Assembly: GCA_028551475.1 (NCBI GenBank)
Contig: CM052361.1
Coordinates: 25,123,491 to 25,187,490 of the forward strand
Source: Casuarina equisetifolia
Taxonomy: Eukaryota > Streptophyta > Magnoliopsida > Fagales > Casuarinaceae
Direction: 5' to 3'
DNA: 64,000 nt
Numbering within the stretch: the stretch's first letter is position 1; each line of letters begins with the position of its first letter. Position numbers and translations under genes: made by a program. The notes beneath the pieces were generated by a model, which worked only from the letters and a program-made list of their open reading frames with translations, was not told the origin of the DNA and searched no databases. This document shows, piece after piece, positions 1-12,300 of this stretch.

Positions 1-1082
1 ATTTGTTTTGGATAGTTTAGAGCATTGGGTCAAACCTTGACAAATTGAAAAGTAATGTGGATGCTAACCACCCGACGTTTAAATCACATATTAATGCTGC
101 AGTTCCCCGCGACCGCAAGAAAATCAGCTATCAAATGCAAAGAAAGTAGAGCAATAAATGCTTTGCTGGACCATGAAAAACAACTCCAAACAAGTCCAAT
201 CCTAATGCTTTATTTAGCTGAAAGCCATCGTTCTTTCTCTCCTTTTGAAGCTTTAGTAAGTTTTACCTCAGAGAACTATGTTTTATGTTTGTATTTAGCA
301 AAAAGTTCTGTGATCTCTATGGCCTATATGGTATCCAGTCACCCATCATTTGTAAAGTAGTGCGTCTAGTGAAGGAAATAAACTGTTCTGTAAATGGAAA
401 TACAGCACTTGCCTTTTCCCTCTCTAGAAAAGACACCAACGATTATATCATCTCATAATGCACGGCATTATATTCAAAATAGTTCGTATTCTATATTATT
501 CAAATACCCTTTTGGTTTCCTTGAGAGATCTTGCCAAGTGTAAGAACAACAATGTCATTTCCTTACAGCACTGCATTATTGTCACCCACCTTCTTTCTTC
601 GGGAGCATGGCTTAAAACAACTTTTGGGCGAGTCGTTCAACATAGTGGAGGTTTGTATATTGTCAAAATTTCACTCAAATAATGGAGCATAATGAGTTCC
701 ATCCGCCACCCATCACAATTAAATGAGCTAACCATCTCGGGAACCTACTAAATGAACGCGGATTGCTGTGAACTCAAGAATGATTATAAAATTCCACTGT
801 TAGGAGGGCCAAGATAGAAAGCTTTCAACCCAAGTGAGATTTGACATCAGCAGAAGTATTAATCAAATTCCACAAGTTGACAAAAGAATTGACGGATTCC
901 AAGCTCAGAGCTTGGAGAAAATGGAAGACTTGCTATCCAGCACCTAAAGTATGACCCGCGATTGATTTGTAATAAAGATTGATACGGAAAGTTGCATGCA
1001 AATTAGTTCGTTGGGAGTTGAGTAATGGGAACCGGTATTAAGCATTTTCACATGTCCAACTCACGCACAGTCATGGATTTCT
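1..1082. other. Intergenic DNA upstream of the KCS gene
   Basis: This is AT-rich sequence with short open frames (for example around 55-360 and 458-682) that have no recognisable domain and no coding-like composition. The last few hundred bases before position 1083 should hold the promoter of the downstream ketoacyl-CoA synthase gene. No repeat or RNA gene was recognised. Confidence 0.5.
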
Positions 1083-1089
1083 TATATAA
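1083..1089 (+). promoter_or_regulatory. TATA box of the KCS gene
   Basis: A consensus TATATAA lies 82 bases before the ATG at 1171, followed by a CT-rich leader. Plant TATA boxes usually sit about 30 bases upstream of the start site, which would put transcription start near 1115-1120 and give a leader of roughly 50 bases. The position and the consensus match are seen directly; use as a promoter is inferred. Confidence 0.6.
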
Positions 1090-1170
1090 GACCCCCATTT
1101 GAATTCCCATCAAACAAAGGCTGCAAATCCCTCCTGTCTCTGATCTTTCTCTCGCTCTTCATTCATTTCC

Positions 1171-2553
1171 ATGGAGTTCCTCTCTTTAGTCCTTGTCTTT
1201 CCTGTCCTCTACGCACTGTTCATGATCTGGAAGTGGGTGGATGGGAGAAGAGATCAGGAGTGTTACATTTTGGACTATGAATGCTACAAGCCGACGGAAG
1301 ACAGAATGCTGCAGACGGATTTCTGCGGGGAGATCATAAAGAGGACCAAGAATCTTGGTCTGTCGGAGTATAAGTTTCTTCTGAAGGCCATCGTGAGCTC
1401 CGGCATTGGCGAGCAAACGTACGGGCCAAGGATCGTGTTCGATGGCAGGGAAGATAGTCCCACGTTGCAGGATGGGATCTCAGAGATGGAGGAGTTTTAC
1501 CAGGATAGCGTTGCGAAGCTCTTGGCCAGGACGGGAATTTCTCCCTCAGAAATCGATGTGCTTGTCGTCAACGTCTCGATGCTCTCCACGATGCCGTCTT
1601 TGTCTGCTCGGATTATCAACCATTACAAGATGAGGGAAGATATCAAGGTGTTTAATCTCACCGGAATGGGGTGCAGTGCTAGCCTGATCTCCGTCGACAT
1701 TGTCAGAAACCTGTTCAAGTCGTACAAGAATTTGTATGCTCTGGTTGTGACATCGGAGTCTCTGAGTCCGAACTGGTATACAGGGAATGACAAATCAATG
1801 GTTCTTTCAAACTGTCTGTTCCGGTCCGGCGGGTGCGCCGCCCTTTTGACTAACAAACGGGCCCTGAAACACCGAGCCATGCTCAGATTAAAGTGCCTGG
1901 TTCGGACAAACCACGGCGGCAGAGATGAATCATACGGCTGTTGCATGCAAATGGAAGATGACCAAGGGAGGCTCGGGTTTCACCTCGGCAAGAACCTGCC
2001 GAAGGCTGCAACTCGGGCTTTTGTTGATAACCTGAGGGAGCTGTCGCCCAAGATTCTGCCGACGAGGGAACTGCTGAGATTCGTGGTTGTTTACCTCATC
2101 AAGAAACTGAGCAAAACCTCCAACAAGACCGGCACACCCAAATCTGTAGTGAACTTTAAGACCGGCGTCGATCATTTTTGCCTCCACACTGGAGGAAAGG
2201 CGGTTATCGACGGCATCGGACATAGCCTCAACCTCACAGAATATGATCTAGAGCCGGCCAGAATGACCCTGCACCGGTTCGGAAACACATCGGCGAGCAG
2301 CCTGTGGTATGTTTTGGCGTACATGGAGGCCAAGAAACGGCTGAAGAAGGGCGGCAGAGTCTTGATGATAAGCTTCGGTGCTGGCTTTAAATGCAACAGC
2401 TCTTTGTGGGAGGTGGTAAGGGATTTGGGCGGCGAAAATGTGTGGACGGACTGCATCGCCGGCTACCCCCCGGAGCGGCTGGAAAACCCTTTCTTCGCTA
2501 AGTTCGGTTGGATCAACCAGGAGGATGAAAGCACCTTCAAAGTGCCGGAGTGA
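1171..2553 (+). CDS. KCS: 3-ketoacyl-CoA synthase (fatty-acid elongase condensing enzyme), KCS12-like
   Basis: Intronless 460-residue protein of the FAE1/KCS family, which condenses malonyl-CoA with long-chain acyl-CoA in the ER to start each round of very-long-chain fatty-acid elongation for waxes, cutin-associated lipids and sphingolipids. The catalytic triad is readable: Cys168 in GMGCSAS, His339 in FCLHTGGKA and Asn372 in HRFGNTSASS. The conserved C-terminal GGRVLMISFGAGFKCNS block follows at about 394-410. Only one hydrophobic N-terminal segment (residues 3-22) is seen, whereas many KCSs have two; short N-termini are a feature of the KCS12/KCS19-type members. The ATG follows a TATA box at a sensible distance and opens directly into the membrane segment. 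All motifs are intact, so the gene looks functional. The family is certain; the KCS12-like subgroup is inferred from length and general look. Confidence 0.93.
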   Translation: MEFLSLVLVFPVLYALFMIWKWVDGRRDQECYILDYECYKPTEDRMLQTDFCGEIIKRTKNLGLSEYKFLLKAIVSSGIGEQTYGPRIVFDGREDSPTLQDGISEMEEFYQDSVAKLLARTGISPSEIDVLVVNVSMLSTMPSLSARIINHYKMREDIKVFNLTGMGCSASLISVDIVRNLFKSYKNLYALVVTSESLSPNWYTGNDKSMVLSNCLFRSGGCAALLTNKRALKHRAMLRLKCLVRTNHGGRDESYGCCMQMEDDQGRLGFHLGKNLPKAATRAFVDNLRELSPKILPTRELLRFVVVYLIKKLSKTSNKTGTPKSVVNFKTGVDHFCLHTGGKAVIDGIGHSLNLTEYDLEPARMTLHRFGNTSASSLWYVLAYMEAKKRLKKGGRVLMISFGAGFKCNSSLWEVVRDLGGENVWTDCIAGYPPERLENPFFAKFGWINQEDESTFKVPE

Positions 2554-2569
2554 AAAAAAAAAAAAAAAA
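2553..2569 (+). repeat. A17 tract directly after the KCS stop codon
   Basis: Seventeen consecutive A's begin with the last base of the TGA stop. This could be a simple mononucleotide repeat in the 3' UTR. It is also the position where a retroposed copy would carry a poly(A) relic, but KCS genes are often naturally intronless. Confidence 0.8.
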
Positions 2570-2570
2570 G

Positions 2571-5500
2571 GTGAAAGAATTTTCCCTAGTTTTACTTCTC
2601 AAAGTGGCTTTCTTACCGTCTTTCAATTATTTTTCTGTACACTATAAGAAGGTTCTCATTGTTGAAATCCATGGCGGATTTCATAACCCAATAAGGTGTG
2701 CTGCTTCCAGTAAAACGAGAAGTCTGCCATCCTATTGAGTGCTATCGATTTCTGTTTTGCTTTTTCATCCAAGATTAATTGTTGTACTACTTTTTCATCC
2801 TATTTGAAACAATCTTAACAAATACAAGATGCTTGTATTTATTCACCGATTATTAATAAAATATAGTTAGTTTTATTATGCATGTATTAAGAAACCCTTT
2901 ATATTTAAATACTGCAAGATAATTCATATTATTCTTCACACTTAGTCTGTCTTTCAACAACAGGTAAATCATAAGTTTTGTACCAATACATCTTCTAAAA
3001 TTATTGTGACCCTGCGCTCTCTGATATTATATCATTCTTTTTAACAGCTTCCCAACCAAATTTGTCCTTCCCTTATCACGTGGTTTACACCAGAAGCATT
3101 CATAGCAGGCAGGACTCGGCAAATTTGCTAAACATAATAACCTACACATAAATGAAAGTCCTTGTGACGTGTCGAAATCTCATCATCTGCAACTCAGAAA
3201 TCTTCCATATTTACACAACTCAGTGCAATGCGTAAGCAAGCTCCAAAGAAATACAGATATGCAATGTCTGCAACTCCCTATATCGCATAGTTGAATAAAT
3301 AAACCAAAATATAGAACCTTTTCTAGTCGTAATAAATCAAACTAGTCTAGAAGCAAGTTGTCCAGGGTGGCTGCTCTGTGAACCAACCCTTTTTGTGTCA
3401 TAACTATCATAAATGTGCAGCTGCCTTGCTGCTGCATCTTCATCTTTCCCCAACCAGATCTAGGGCCCCCTTTCCACCGGGACAATTAAGATGAAATGAA
3501 ACAAACCCTAGAATCCCGACCAAAAGCTCAAAGGGATCCACAACTAGAGATGAGCTGAAAGAGAAGCATCACCAGATCTTAGAGGAACCATAAGCAATAA
3601 CTAGCCACTTAGTGTTCTGGTTTCGAAGTTTCTCTTAGCCAAGAAAGCCGGTTCTTTTGAGCAGCATGCCGTTTATCGGCCTATTAGAGTTTAAAATATT
3701 ACACTATAATAGATGATTAAAGCTTTAAAAAGAAAAAATTTATGCAAGATTTTTCAAACTATTTTTCTTAACTTATGATTATTGCATATAAACTGAGCAT
3801 ATTTATAAAAAAATTTAAAATAAGTGAACTAATATTTCACTCTTATTGACAATAATAGGGAAAATAGTACTTGAAATGATGTTTTTATTTAGAAATATTA
3901 AATTTTCTTGGTACTTTGTTGAGTGAAAGTTAAAAGCTTTCATTTTCAGTTTTTTCACGTGCATAAATAGATTTTTTAATACTAAGAAATGTTCTTTATT
4001 CTTAATGTTATGAATAAAACCTACATATTTATTAAAAATAAAATTCTTCTAAAATTTTATGTATTTGTTAAATAAAAACACACCTGCAGCCACCTTTGCG
4101 AGAGAGAGACCTCTTATTAGTGGAGGTCCACCAAATACGAAAGGACACAATTCATTGGTGTAGGTAACCTATCAGTCCCCGGAGTAAATGGTAGTGGCCC
4201 ACCCTAGAAAAGGTAACCATTGTCCCTTCTGCCAATTTTTATTTATTTTTATTTTATCCACGCACCCAAACTCACACATTACATTAACATTATAACCTAA
4301 AATCAAAAAGTTTCAAGAAACATGCACTCCCAATTGAACCAAGTATTTATCAACTTCCTTTTACCAAATGATTCTTATTTTCCGGGTTCTATAAAAATGT
4401 TTTAGCGATTCCTTTGAATTAAATTCTTAGTTTGTCTATGTTAAGTTTATACCGGATTTAAGGGAGGCCAGGCAAGAGGGTTATGAAGGGGAGATGAACG
4501 GTAACTTCTGCAGAAACGCCTGGCGTCTACTTCCATGGGACAGCTAAGAGGGAGGACCACCGGAGAGAAAGGGCTCGTGATCTGTCATGTTTTCCGGCTC
4601 TTAATGTCATGGGCAATCAGAAATGCAAGAAGACAAGGAGGAGGATGCTGGGTTGGCACAATCAATTCTGCTTTATCAGAGCCACCAAACACCTCCATTA
4701 ATGTTCACTTGAGCTTCCCCTGCTGTCCACTTGTTGTTTCAAATGCAATATTGTGGTAAGAGACTGAGTTTCAATCATCGATTGTCCAAAATCAGAAAAT
4801 ATGAACTTTTTTTGTAAAATAAAAGGTTGACAATCAATAGATTCATGTTTTATTTTTTATTTTTAGGGAAAAAGGGGTTTAGAAGTATGATCTAGTCCCG
4901 CAGCTCGGTGAGATACAATTTTTCTATCCCCATTTAACCAAGTCAACAAAAAGTTTAGAAGTAAGAGATGTCAAATCCACAATTTAACCCTGGACAATTA
5001 TTTAACTAGTGAACTACTAATGTATTGACTGATTAATCTATGTTATTATTAATATTGATGTCAAAAAGTACCTTCTTTTTTTTTTTAACAATTCTTTGGT
5101 TGAACTCTTCATCTATACGCCTTTGAATTTTTACATGTTAAGGAGCGTTTTTATTATTAAAATCACAAAATAAGAAAAGAATATATATTCCTTAAATGAT
5201 GAGATTTTTATCTTTAAAAATATAAATTGTTATAGAAGACATAAAAATATTGACGTTTGTGATAAATAGTATCTGATTTTGACCCATAAAAGCTGGTGAA
5301 GGAGGTGACTTTCTTCTGTTTATCACCTGAGAGTTTGGTGGAAGTGTTTAAGGATGACTCAACGGCCTGACTTAGAGAAAAGTGATTCAATCACCTTAAA
5401 AGCTCTTTTTCAAAAGTCATCAAACAACTTCTTCAAGTTAAAAGTTGTTCAAATAATTCTTAATTTTTTTTTAAAGATAATTGAATCATCACATGGGCAT

Positions 5501-5877
5501 AAAATCCATAAAGATAGAAGTCAAATTGTTACAATGTACCAGTGTCAACTTTGTATCACCTTTTAAAGATAGTTCCCCCCCCCCCCCCTTTCTCTTATAA
5601 AAAGATATATCTTTGAGATAATTATATATTTAACCTAATAAAAAAACCTTCTATTATATAATTCCTTTTTTCTTTGCAGAATACATTTTAGTTCTGTCTT
5701 TTACTCAAAATTACTTACTTTGTTTTTGTCACACTCTTCATTCCTGGATTATTTGTTGGACTTGCTTATTTACTGAAAAAGAAAATTAATTCCAAAGTCA
5801 CCAACTTCTGTCACAAAAGTGGGTCGCATCAGTTCGTATCCCTTCCATTTCCTTCAAGTTCTTATCAAGATTCAGCC
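2571..5877. other. Intergenic DNA, no gene recognised
   Basis: AT-rich non-coding sequence with a C15-like run near 5573-5587 and a moderately GC-rich patch at about 4100-4760. A 74-codon open frame at 4535-4759 lies in that patch but has no known domain and no neighbouring splice-compatible exon that I could find. The segment 3060-3680 is also less AT-rich and ends in diverged low-complexity sequence; no gene could be built there. Confidence 0.45.
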
Positions 5878-6054
5878 ATGGCGCCACATCCACAGCCACC
5901 ACCATCACCGTTGCCATCTTCTCCACATCCACAGTGCCACCCCCACCTCCCCACCGCCACCACTGCCATCTTCTCGTCTCATATGTTATGTATGGCAGAA
6001 GAACTGTTAAGCAGGGGCTTTGAAGTTGGCGTTGATGATGGAAAAAGGAAATGA
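5878..6054 (+). CDS. Possible small Pro/His-rich ORF (58 codons), unrecognised
   Basis: The frame runs from an ATG in a strong plant initiation context (GCCATGG) to TGA. The first 35 residues are unusually rich in Pro, His and Ser (starts MAPHPQPPPSPLPSS), then become ordinary (MAEELLSRGFEVGVDDG). Local GC content is clearly higher than in the flanks. No family is recognised. It could be a first exon of a lost gene, a small peptide gene or a chance frame in a CCA/CAC-rich patch. There is no TATA box at a convincing distance and no transcript evidence can be seen from sequence alone. Confidence 0.2.
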   Translation: MAPHPQPPPSPLPSSPHPQCHPHLPTATTAIFSSHMLCMAEELLSRGFEVGVDDGKRK

Positions 6055-6350
6055 GGATTGATTTTGATATTTATAATAAGATGAAAGCTAAATGTTGTCT
6101 CTTAAAACTTCACAATTTAATTTTGTAATAAATTTCATACTTCTAGAAACAAGTACTTCATTTCTCTACTTTATTTAGAACCTTCAAGGAAGTGCTTGAG
6201 AAATATTACTCTTAATTTCATTTTATTAAACTTCTACATATCAAAAAATTTCCAAAAAAGAACAAAATTACTGTAAGGGTCATTGGAGTTCTAGCATTTG
6301 CTCAAATCACCTACTTGATATTTTAAAATGATAACATTATTCATTAAAAA

Positions 6351-6535
6351 AATGTCATTATCATAGTACTACATTCATACACATGTGGTTAGAGTTTGGA
6401 ATGGGTGATGACAAAAACAGAAGCATAGTAATATGATAATGTCATTAAGCATATGTCATTAATGAATTACCAATTCATTAAACAAATTTCATTATCATAG
6501 TACTATGTTCATACACAATTGGTAATTCATTGACA
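6351..6535. repeat. Short direct repeats enclosing a foldback
   Basis: Two near-identical ~35-bp blocks containing TCATTATCATAGTACTA occur at about 6354 and 6488. Between and after them, a perfect 15-bp inverted repeat (AATGAATTACCAATT at 6461-6475 and its complement at 6517-6531) can form a hairpin. The arrangement is MITE-like, but no TIR-bounded element with a clear target duplication could be delimited. Confidence 0.5.
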
Positions 6536-9380
6536 TCTATGCATGTACCTAGTTAACACCAATTTGTTTTATCACATCATCGTAAAGATATCCCATAAAA
6601 GCGAAAACAAAAAGAATGAAAAACAGATGACTAAGGTGATTTGATTCCTATTGAAACTGATATGATGGGTTGTCAAAATATTTGTTCTAATCTTTAAATG
6701 TCCCTATCTTTTCTATAGATAGTTAATCTTAAGTTGTTCGTTTGACTACCTTCAGTTATTATTCTTTCTAATTATTCTAGAAAATAAATGTTAAAAAACT
6801 TCAAGCTGCCTGCACCCAAAACCCAAAGACTTTCAACATCTCAAGCTTCAAAGGTTCTCATATTTTCTAAAAATATCAAAACTAATGAATCCTATTATAT
6901 AGTCTGCTTTTCACCTCACATGCCATTTGTCAAGAGAATTCAAAGCATGAGTTCCATGCAAATAACTAGACATTGTTCTTGTGGAGTACCATCGGAAAAA
7001 ATTCAAGAACATGAAAACAAGCATGCCAAGAAGAAATAAAAGTTCCCATTACACATTTTTAAATCATTTTACCAAAATTTCTTCTAAAGACAAGCCTCTC
7101 CCGCAAGAACAAAGACATAGTAAAAAAGACAAGTGAAAAGTTGTAGATCATTGCAGGACATACTGACCTCTCAGATCACCGGCGACGGAAAACTTTTTCT
7201 GGTTTTTCTCGACGTTAGATCATGCATTGAAAACACAAGTCTTTATCTTGCTTGAAAGAAGCATCCATGGCCCATCGCATTAACGACACTAATGACTTCG
7301 AGGTTTGTACGATGATGTTAAAACGTCTCCAAAGTCCAACTGGTCCTCCTCTTCTTTCTGTAGAAAATCGCCATGTTTCCGGGCCGTCTATAGTCTCTTT
7401 CACCCAAACATGATGTATCACTCTCTCGTCTACCTTTCGCTGGACGGAAATCGCGAGACAGCGACGGCGATGTGGGGGGCTACGGTAACCATAAAAGCTC
7501 GTCGAAAATCTGACCTGCATGTGGCCCCAAGACTATCCTATAACAGCACGGGAGAAGTAATGATCGTCCACGGCGTTTTACTGTTTCTTTTCTGGTTCCT
7601 TTAACTTCTGGTTTTTGGAGATTTCACGGTGAAAACTCTGTGAACAGGTTGTTGGCAGGTCACGTCAAGCAGATGAAGGACACTTCATGACAAGCAGTAT
7701 GCTTGATTGAATTTCAGTGGCATTTAAGTTCTGGTTTTAGGGAAGGTTTTCACATTTTATATTATTTAACAATTTTATCTTTTTTATGTAAGTCTTTTAT
7801 CTTTAATTTTTTTTAATTGAATGAGATGAAATATGTCACGCACCAACCTTTGATTGGTTAGGATTCTAAGTATTTGTTTTTTATTTAATTAGAAGTTAGT
7901 TAATTAATTATATTTTAAGTAATTTTGTTAGATTTTAACTATAGTATATGTTGATGATGTCACGTTCATGTAAGCCCTAACTACCCTTTTAAATCCCTTG
8001 TACGTGTAAGAAATGTCATTAATGAGAAATTAACCAGCTCAAACCAAAAAATGCTCTTGGCATCTTCTCCCTTCTCTCATGGACCATTCGGTTTCTTAGG
8101 GATTATTGCTCTAACACATCCAAATGTAACTCGAGAAATCCAAAATCCATCCCCTTATTAATCCAAACACTGCCCACCACAGCCAAGAATAGCCTACCTT
8201 GCCACAAGACCTAGTTATGCTGTATTCCCAGTGTAACAAAATGGAAATTTTCTTCTACACTAAGCATGCTTGTAGAGTTTGAAGTTGAACATAAGTTACA
8301 AAGAATCAATTTATTAGGACTATATTATAAAACTCAAATTCCAAGCTATAAAAACAAAGATTTATTCTTCCTTTAAAATCTATGTACAAGAAGATGTTAA
8401 ATTATAGATATGAAACTATTATTCTCCATTGTTAAGAATTTTATTAAAAATATATATTCTATCTTCCACTCTTTTGTTCAAGAAAAAAAATCATGTATGA
8501 AGTATTATCTCATGTTTAGGACTAGTAAACATGTTAGGTCCTATATTAAAAATAATAAAGCTTGAAAGATTAGTTTACAAAAAAAATAAAAATTTTCACT
8601 TAATTTTTTAAGGTTTTAAATTAAATATGAATCATTCTTTAAAAAACATATTTTTTAATATTTATTTTTATAATTACTAGAAAGTTACATATTGACGTGT
8701 ATTAAAAGAAAGGTCTTATTTATTGTACAAAAAAATACTTAATATATGAATTATATATATAAACGACAAATAATTGATATATAAAAAAATCCAGGATGAA
8801 TAGCCATTTTTAACATATTGCATCCCAGGCATGTTCCATGTTGCAGTGATGACAAGATGCAGAATTCTCAAAGCCCTAAGTGAATTGATTTCACTGACAG
8901 TATCAAGCAGACAGAGACAGAATAATAAAAGAAAATCTGACATTTTCGGCATCTTGTTGTTTTCTCCAAATGTAATTTTCTGTTTCCAAACTAGCAAAAT
9001 AAAAAAATAAACATATTCTCATGTACCATTAAAGATATTTCAAACCTAATTTTTCTAGATAAATATTCTTAAAAACTAACATTATTATTTGGTTTTTGTA
9101 AGGTAATTTTCTGTTTTAAACTAACAAAGTAAAAAGAAAATTACAATATTTTCATTTACCTGAAAAAGGATATTTCAAAATATATTTTGTTGGAGAATTA
9201 TTATGAAAAAAAAGGCAATCAAGTCAGCACATAAAGAAAAAGGTCATGGGCCTCAATTTCGCCTTAGCGCGTCCACAATGGGCACGGGACAGATTCCAAG
9301 AAAAATAAACATTTGCACCTACGACACGTTAGTCTCTCTGAGACTTTTCGTCGAACACTTTGCAGACGCGGGGTGACTCA
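6536..9380. other. Intergenic DNA upstream of the Nudix gene
   Basis: Mostly AT-rich. A higher-GC patch at 7150-7620 has overlapping open frames on both strands (for example 7267-7413 +, ATG to TGA, 48 codons), none resembling a known protein; it may be decayed coding sequence or an old promoter. Two diverged copies of an ~85-bp block sharing GTAATTTTCTGTTT lie at about 8969-9055 and 9103-9190. The last 150 bases should hold the Nudix gene promoter and leader. Confidence 0.45.
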
Positions 9381-12300
9381 ATGGCGAGGGTGGCTGGGTC
9401 TGCTGGTGCCGATGTCGGAGACCCTCTTCCTCCTTTCAAGCTTCTCCTCTCTTGCCCCACTGGTCTTTCTCCGTCCCAGGTTCTCAAAAATCTTTTTTTC
9501 TTTTTTTTGTTTCTTTCATCAGTCTGTATGTTGATGGTGGAATTAAACATAGTAAGAAAGTAAATTTGAATGTGCTAAAGGTATCCGTGGCTTTTGATCA
9601 AGCATATGATCGGATTCCCCACCCGGACACTACTCTGGAAAATTCCATTTCTGAGGTGAGGCTCGATTCTTGACCCGCATTCATTTATTCAGCGGTTTAT
9701 TTCCTTGCAAAGTTTGAGAATTTGTTAATGGCTTCACTGGATAAGGTTGTTGACTCATCAAAATGTTTAATTTTGGGAAAGTGAATCAATCACTGTGTTT
9801 TACAGTGGATTTTACTCCTGTCAAATTTATTCGGATGGTACCTTAATGGGCTATTTGATTTCAGCTTAGGTTAGTTGCACAATGAGATTCCAGTTTGGAT
9901 TTACTCCTTTCCGTTTTTAAGACTATTCAAATCAAAATGAAGTTATTGGGTTTCCTTGGAAATCAAACCAATTTTGAAATTTTGTTTCTGAAGTTTTATA
10001 CCGTTATTCACTTCGTCATTCATTTTCATTTAGATATGGGATCAGCGAGCTCAGAAAAACAATTCATTGTACAATGGGCAAAAGTTTCGGGTAACGGTTT
10101 CACCTTAAGCACTGAATAATTGAAGTGTTCTTTTATGCTATATCTTGTCATGTACTTTGTATAACCTGACATAAATATATCATTTTGATTGTTATTTTTC
10201 TATAATGCTGTGACATCTTTGTATGTATTGCTTTATGAAAATAGAAATAAAAAATAGCTCACTCCATTGCTTTTCTTGGGGTGTTGATGCCACATCCATG
10301 ATATGAGGTGTCGCGATTTATTTTAGATTTCTACTGCCTAAAATTTGATCCGTTATTAAATTTTACAGTATGGAGGACGCATCTTGCTTCACGAAGGTGG
10401 AACAAACCAAGATCCTCATGTTTGCCTTCAACTGGGTTTGACAGATTATCGGTCTCTCTCTCTCTGTTTCTCTCGTGGGGTGTGTGTGTGTGTGGGTGAG
10501 TTGATGATTGCCATTTGAGTGGCTTCACATGTAGGCATCTGAAAAGATAGTAAATTTTGTTGTTTTCCTTGACTAAATTTAGATTATTACTCTTCTTATT
10601 TTCTTTTTTCCTTTACAATATTTAGTACGTGAAGTAAAGCATTTGGTCTGTTTTTCCGTTTTAGGTGGTTTTCACTAATGATTCCCGGTGGCCTTGGGGG
10701 CTATTGCTTTAGTAGTTTCCATGTATTGGATGACTTGGCAGTTCGTATTAGATCTCCCATCCCTAGTCATTAGTATATATACTGTACAAGGAGACAGATT
10801 TTCTGCCCTTTCAGAGCATCTTTCTGCTCATGACTAGTGGAAGTAGGTCTGAGTACTACACAACCTTCTGCAACTAGAATGCAAGGACCTATCATTCATC
10901 TTTTATCTGGAATGGAAGTTCTTTTGTTCACATCGTTGGCACTTTTGAGCTGCTTTGATCTTGTTGATCTTATTGTATACCTATCTGACAATAAGATGCT
11001 TGTCTTTTCTGGTCCATATATGAAATGTCAAATGCTACAATTTTGCTTGCAAAAATGCAATGCTAAATGGAGTTGTAGTTTGAAACATGTATGTGTACTA
11101 TTTGGGTGCTTCTGGATGGCCATGGAACTGATTAATTTGATTTTGATAGGACTATTAGTTGATAAGTGTCATTGATCTGTCTTTATCAATTGCATGCGCA
11201 GTTACTCTATGTATTTAGTTTGAATTTGCAGTCAATGTTGGTTTTACAACACATAGTAGTGTCTTTCCTGCAAAATTCATTCAAAATAAATTAAATTTCT
11301 GCAACATTTTGATTAATTTTTCTTGATCTTATCAATGATGTCTTCTCCCAAAATAATGATCTTGTGGTATCTACTTGTTACCAGGACTTTTGTTGGGACA
11401 AATTTAAATCCTTTGTGGGAAAAGTTCTTGGTCCCATCAGAAGGTACATCTACCTAATATTTTATGTTCTGATTATTTCTTTTTTGGCATTTCATCCTTA
11501 CTGTTACTTCTGAATTCATACTGCACTGTGGCCAACCCACTTTCTTATTTTCTTTTGTTGTTAATTTTTTGGTTTTGTACTATAGGTTCATATTGTATGA
11601 ATGTAGTTTTTTATTCAGCAATCCAAAGTTTCTTTTCTTTGTTTTATTTTTTTTATAAGATAATTTTCCTTCTGCCATGACAAGAAAAGAGTCTGTATTT
11701 GAACGTTTTGGTTAACAATTGAATTACCTTTTTCTAGTGTCATTTAATGTAATTTTAAAGATTTTGAGCATCTCTTGCTTTGCTTTTTTTCTGTAGATGA
11801 CTGTATTCGTTGTCAACACACCTCAAGTCCACTGGGTAATGGTGCAATAGTGGAGACATCAGACCAAAAAATAATTGTCTTACGAAGGAGTAATAATGTT
11901 GAGGAATTTCCTGGAAGCTTTGTCTTCCCAGGGGGTCATCCAGAGGTATTGAAATTTTGTGCCTCTCACTTTTTCATCAATGGAAGCAGTTTGTTCTGCT
12001 ATGCATGTACCATGGCAAGTAGGTATTTTGTCTTGGCTGCTTTTACATTTACATTATGTCATGCAGTGATTCACAAGAAGTTTCTTGGGCTTTGAGCAGA
12101 ATTAGGTTCTTTATCCCTTTTTCATAGACATATTACCTGATTAATCTGGACCTAATGGTCGAATTTCTGATGGTTGACAGCCCCAAGAAGTTGGAATAAC
12201 ATCCCATCAGGATGTCAAGGACTTGGCAGGCTCTGAGCTTATTAACCAAAAAGTTTCTCAGGAGATGTTTGATAGCATAATTCGTGAAGTAGTTGAAGAA

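Noticed and set aside
4535..4759. 74-codon frame as a gene
   Set aside because: It begins at an ATG but shows no family, no promoter-like sequence and no matching exon nearby.
10837..11175. 112-codon frame as a separate gene
   Set aside because: It lies wholly inside intron 4 of the Nudix gene and has no recognisable domain.
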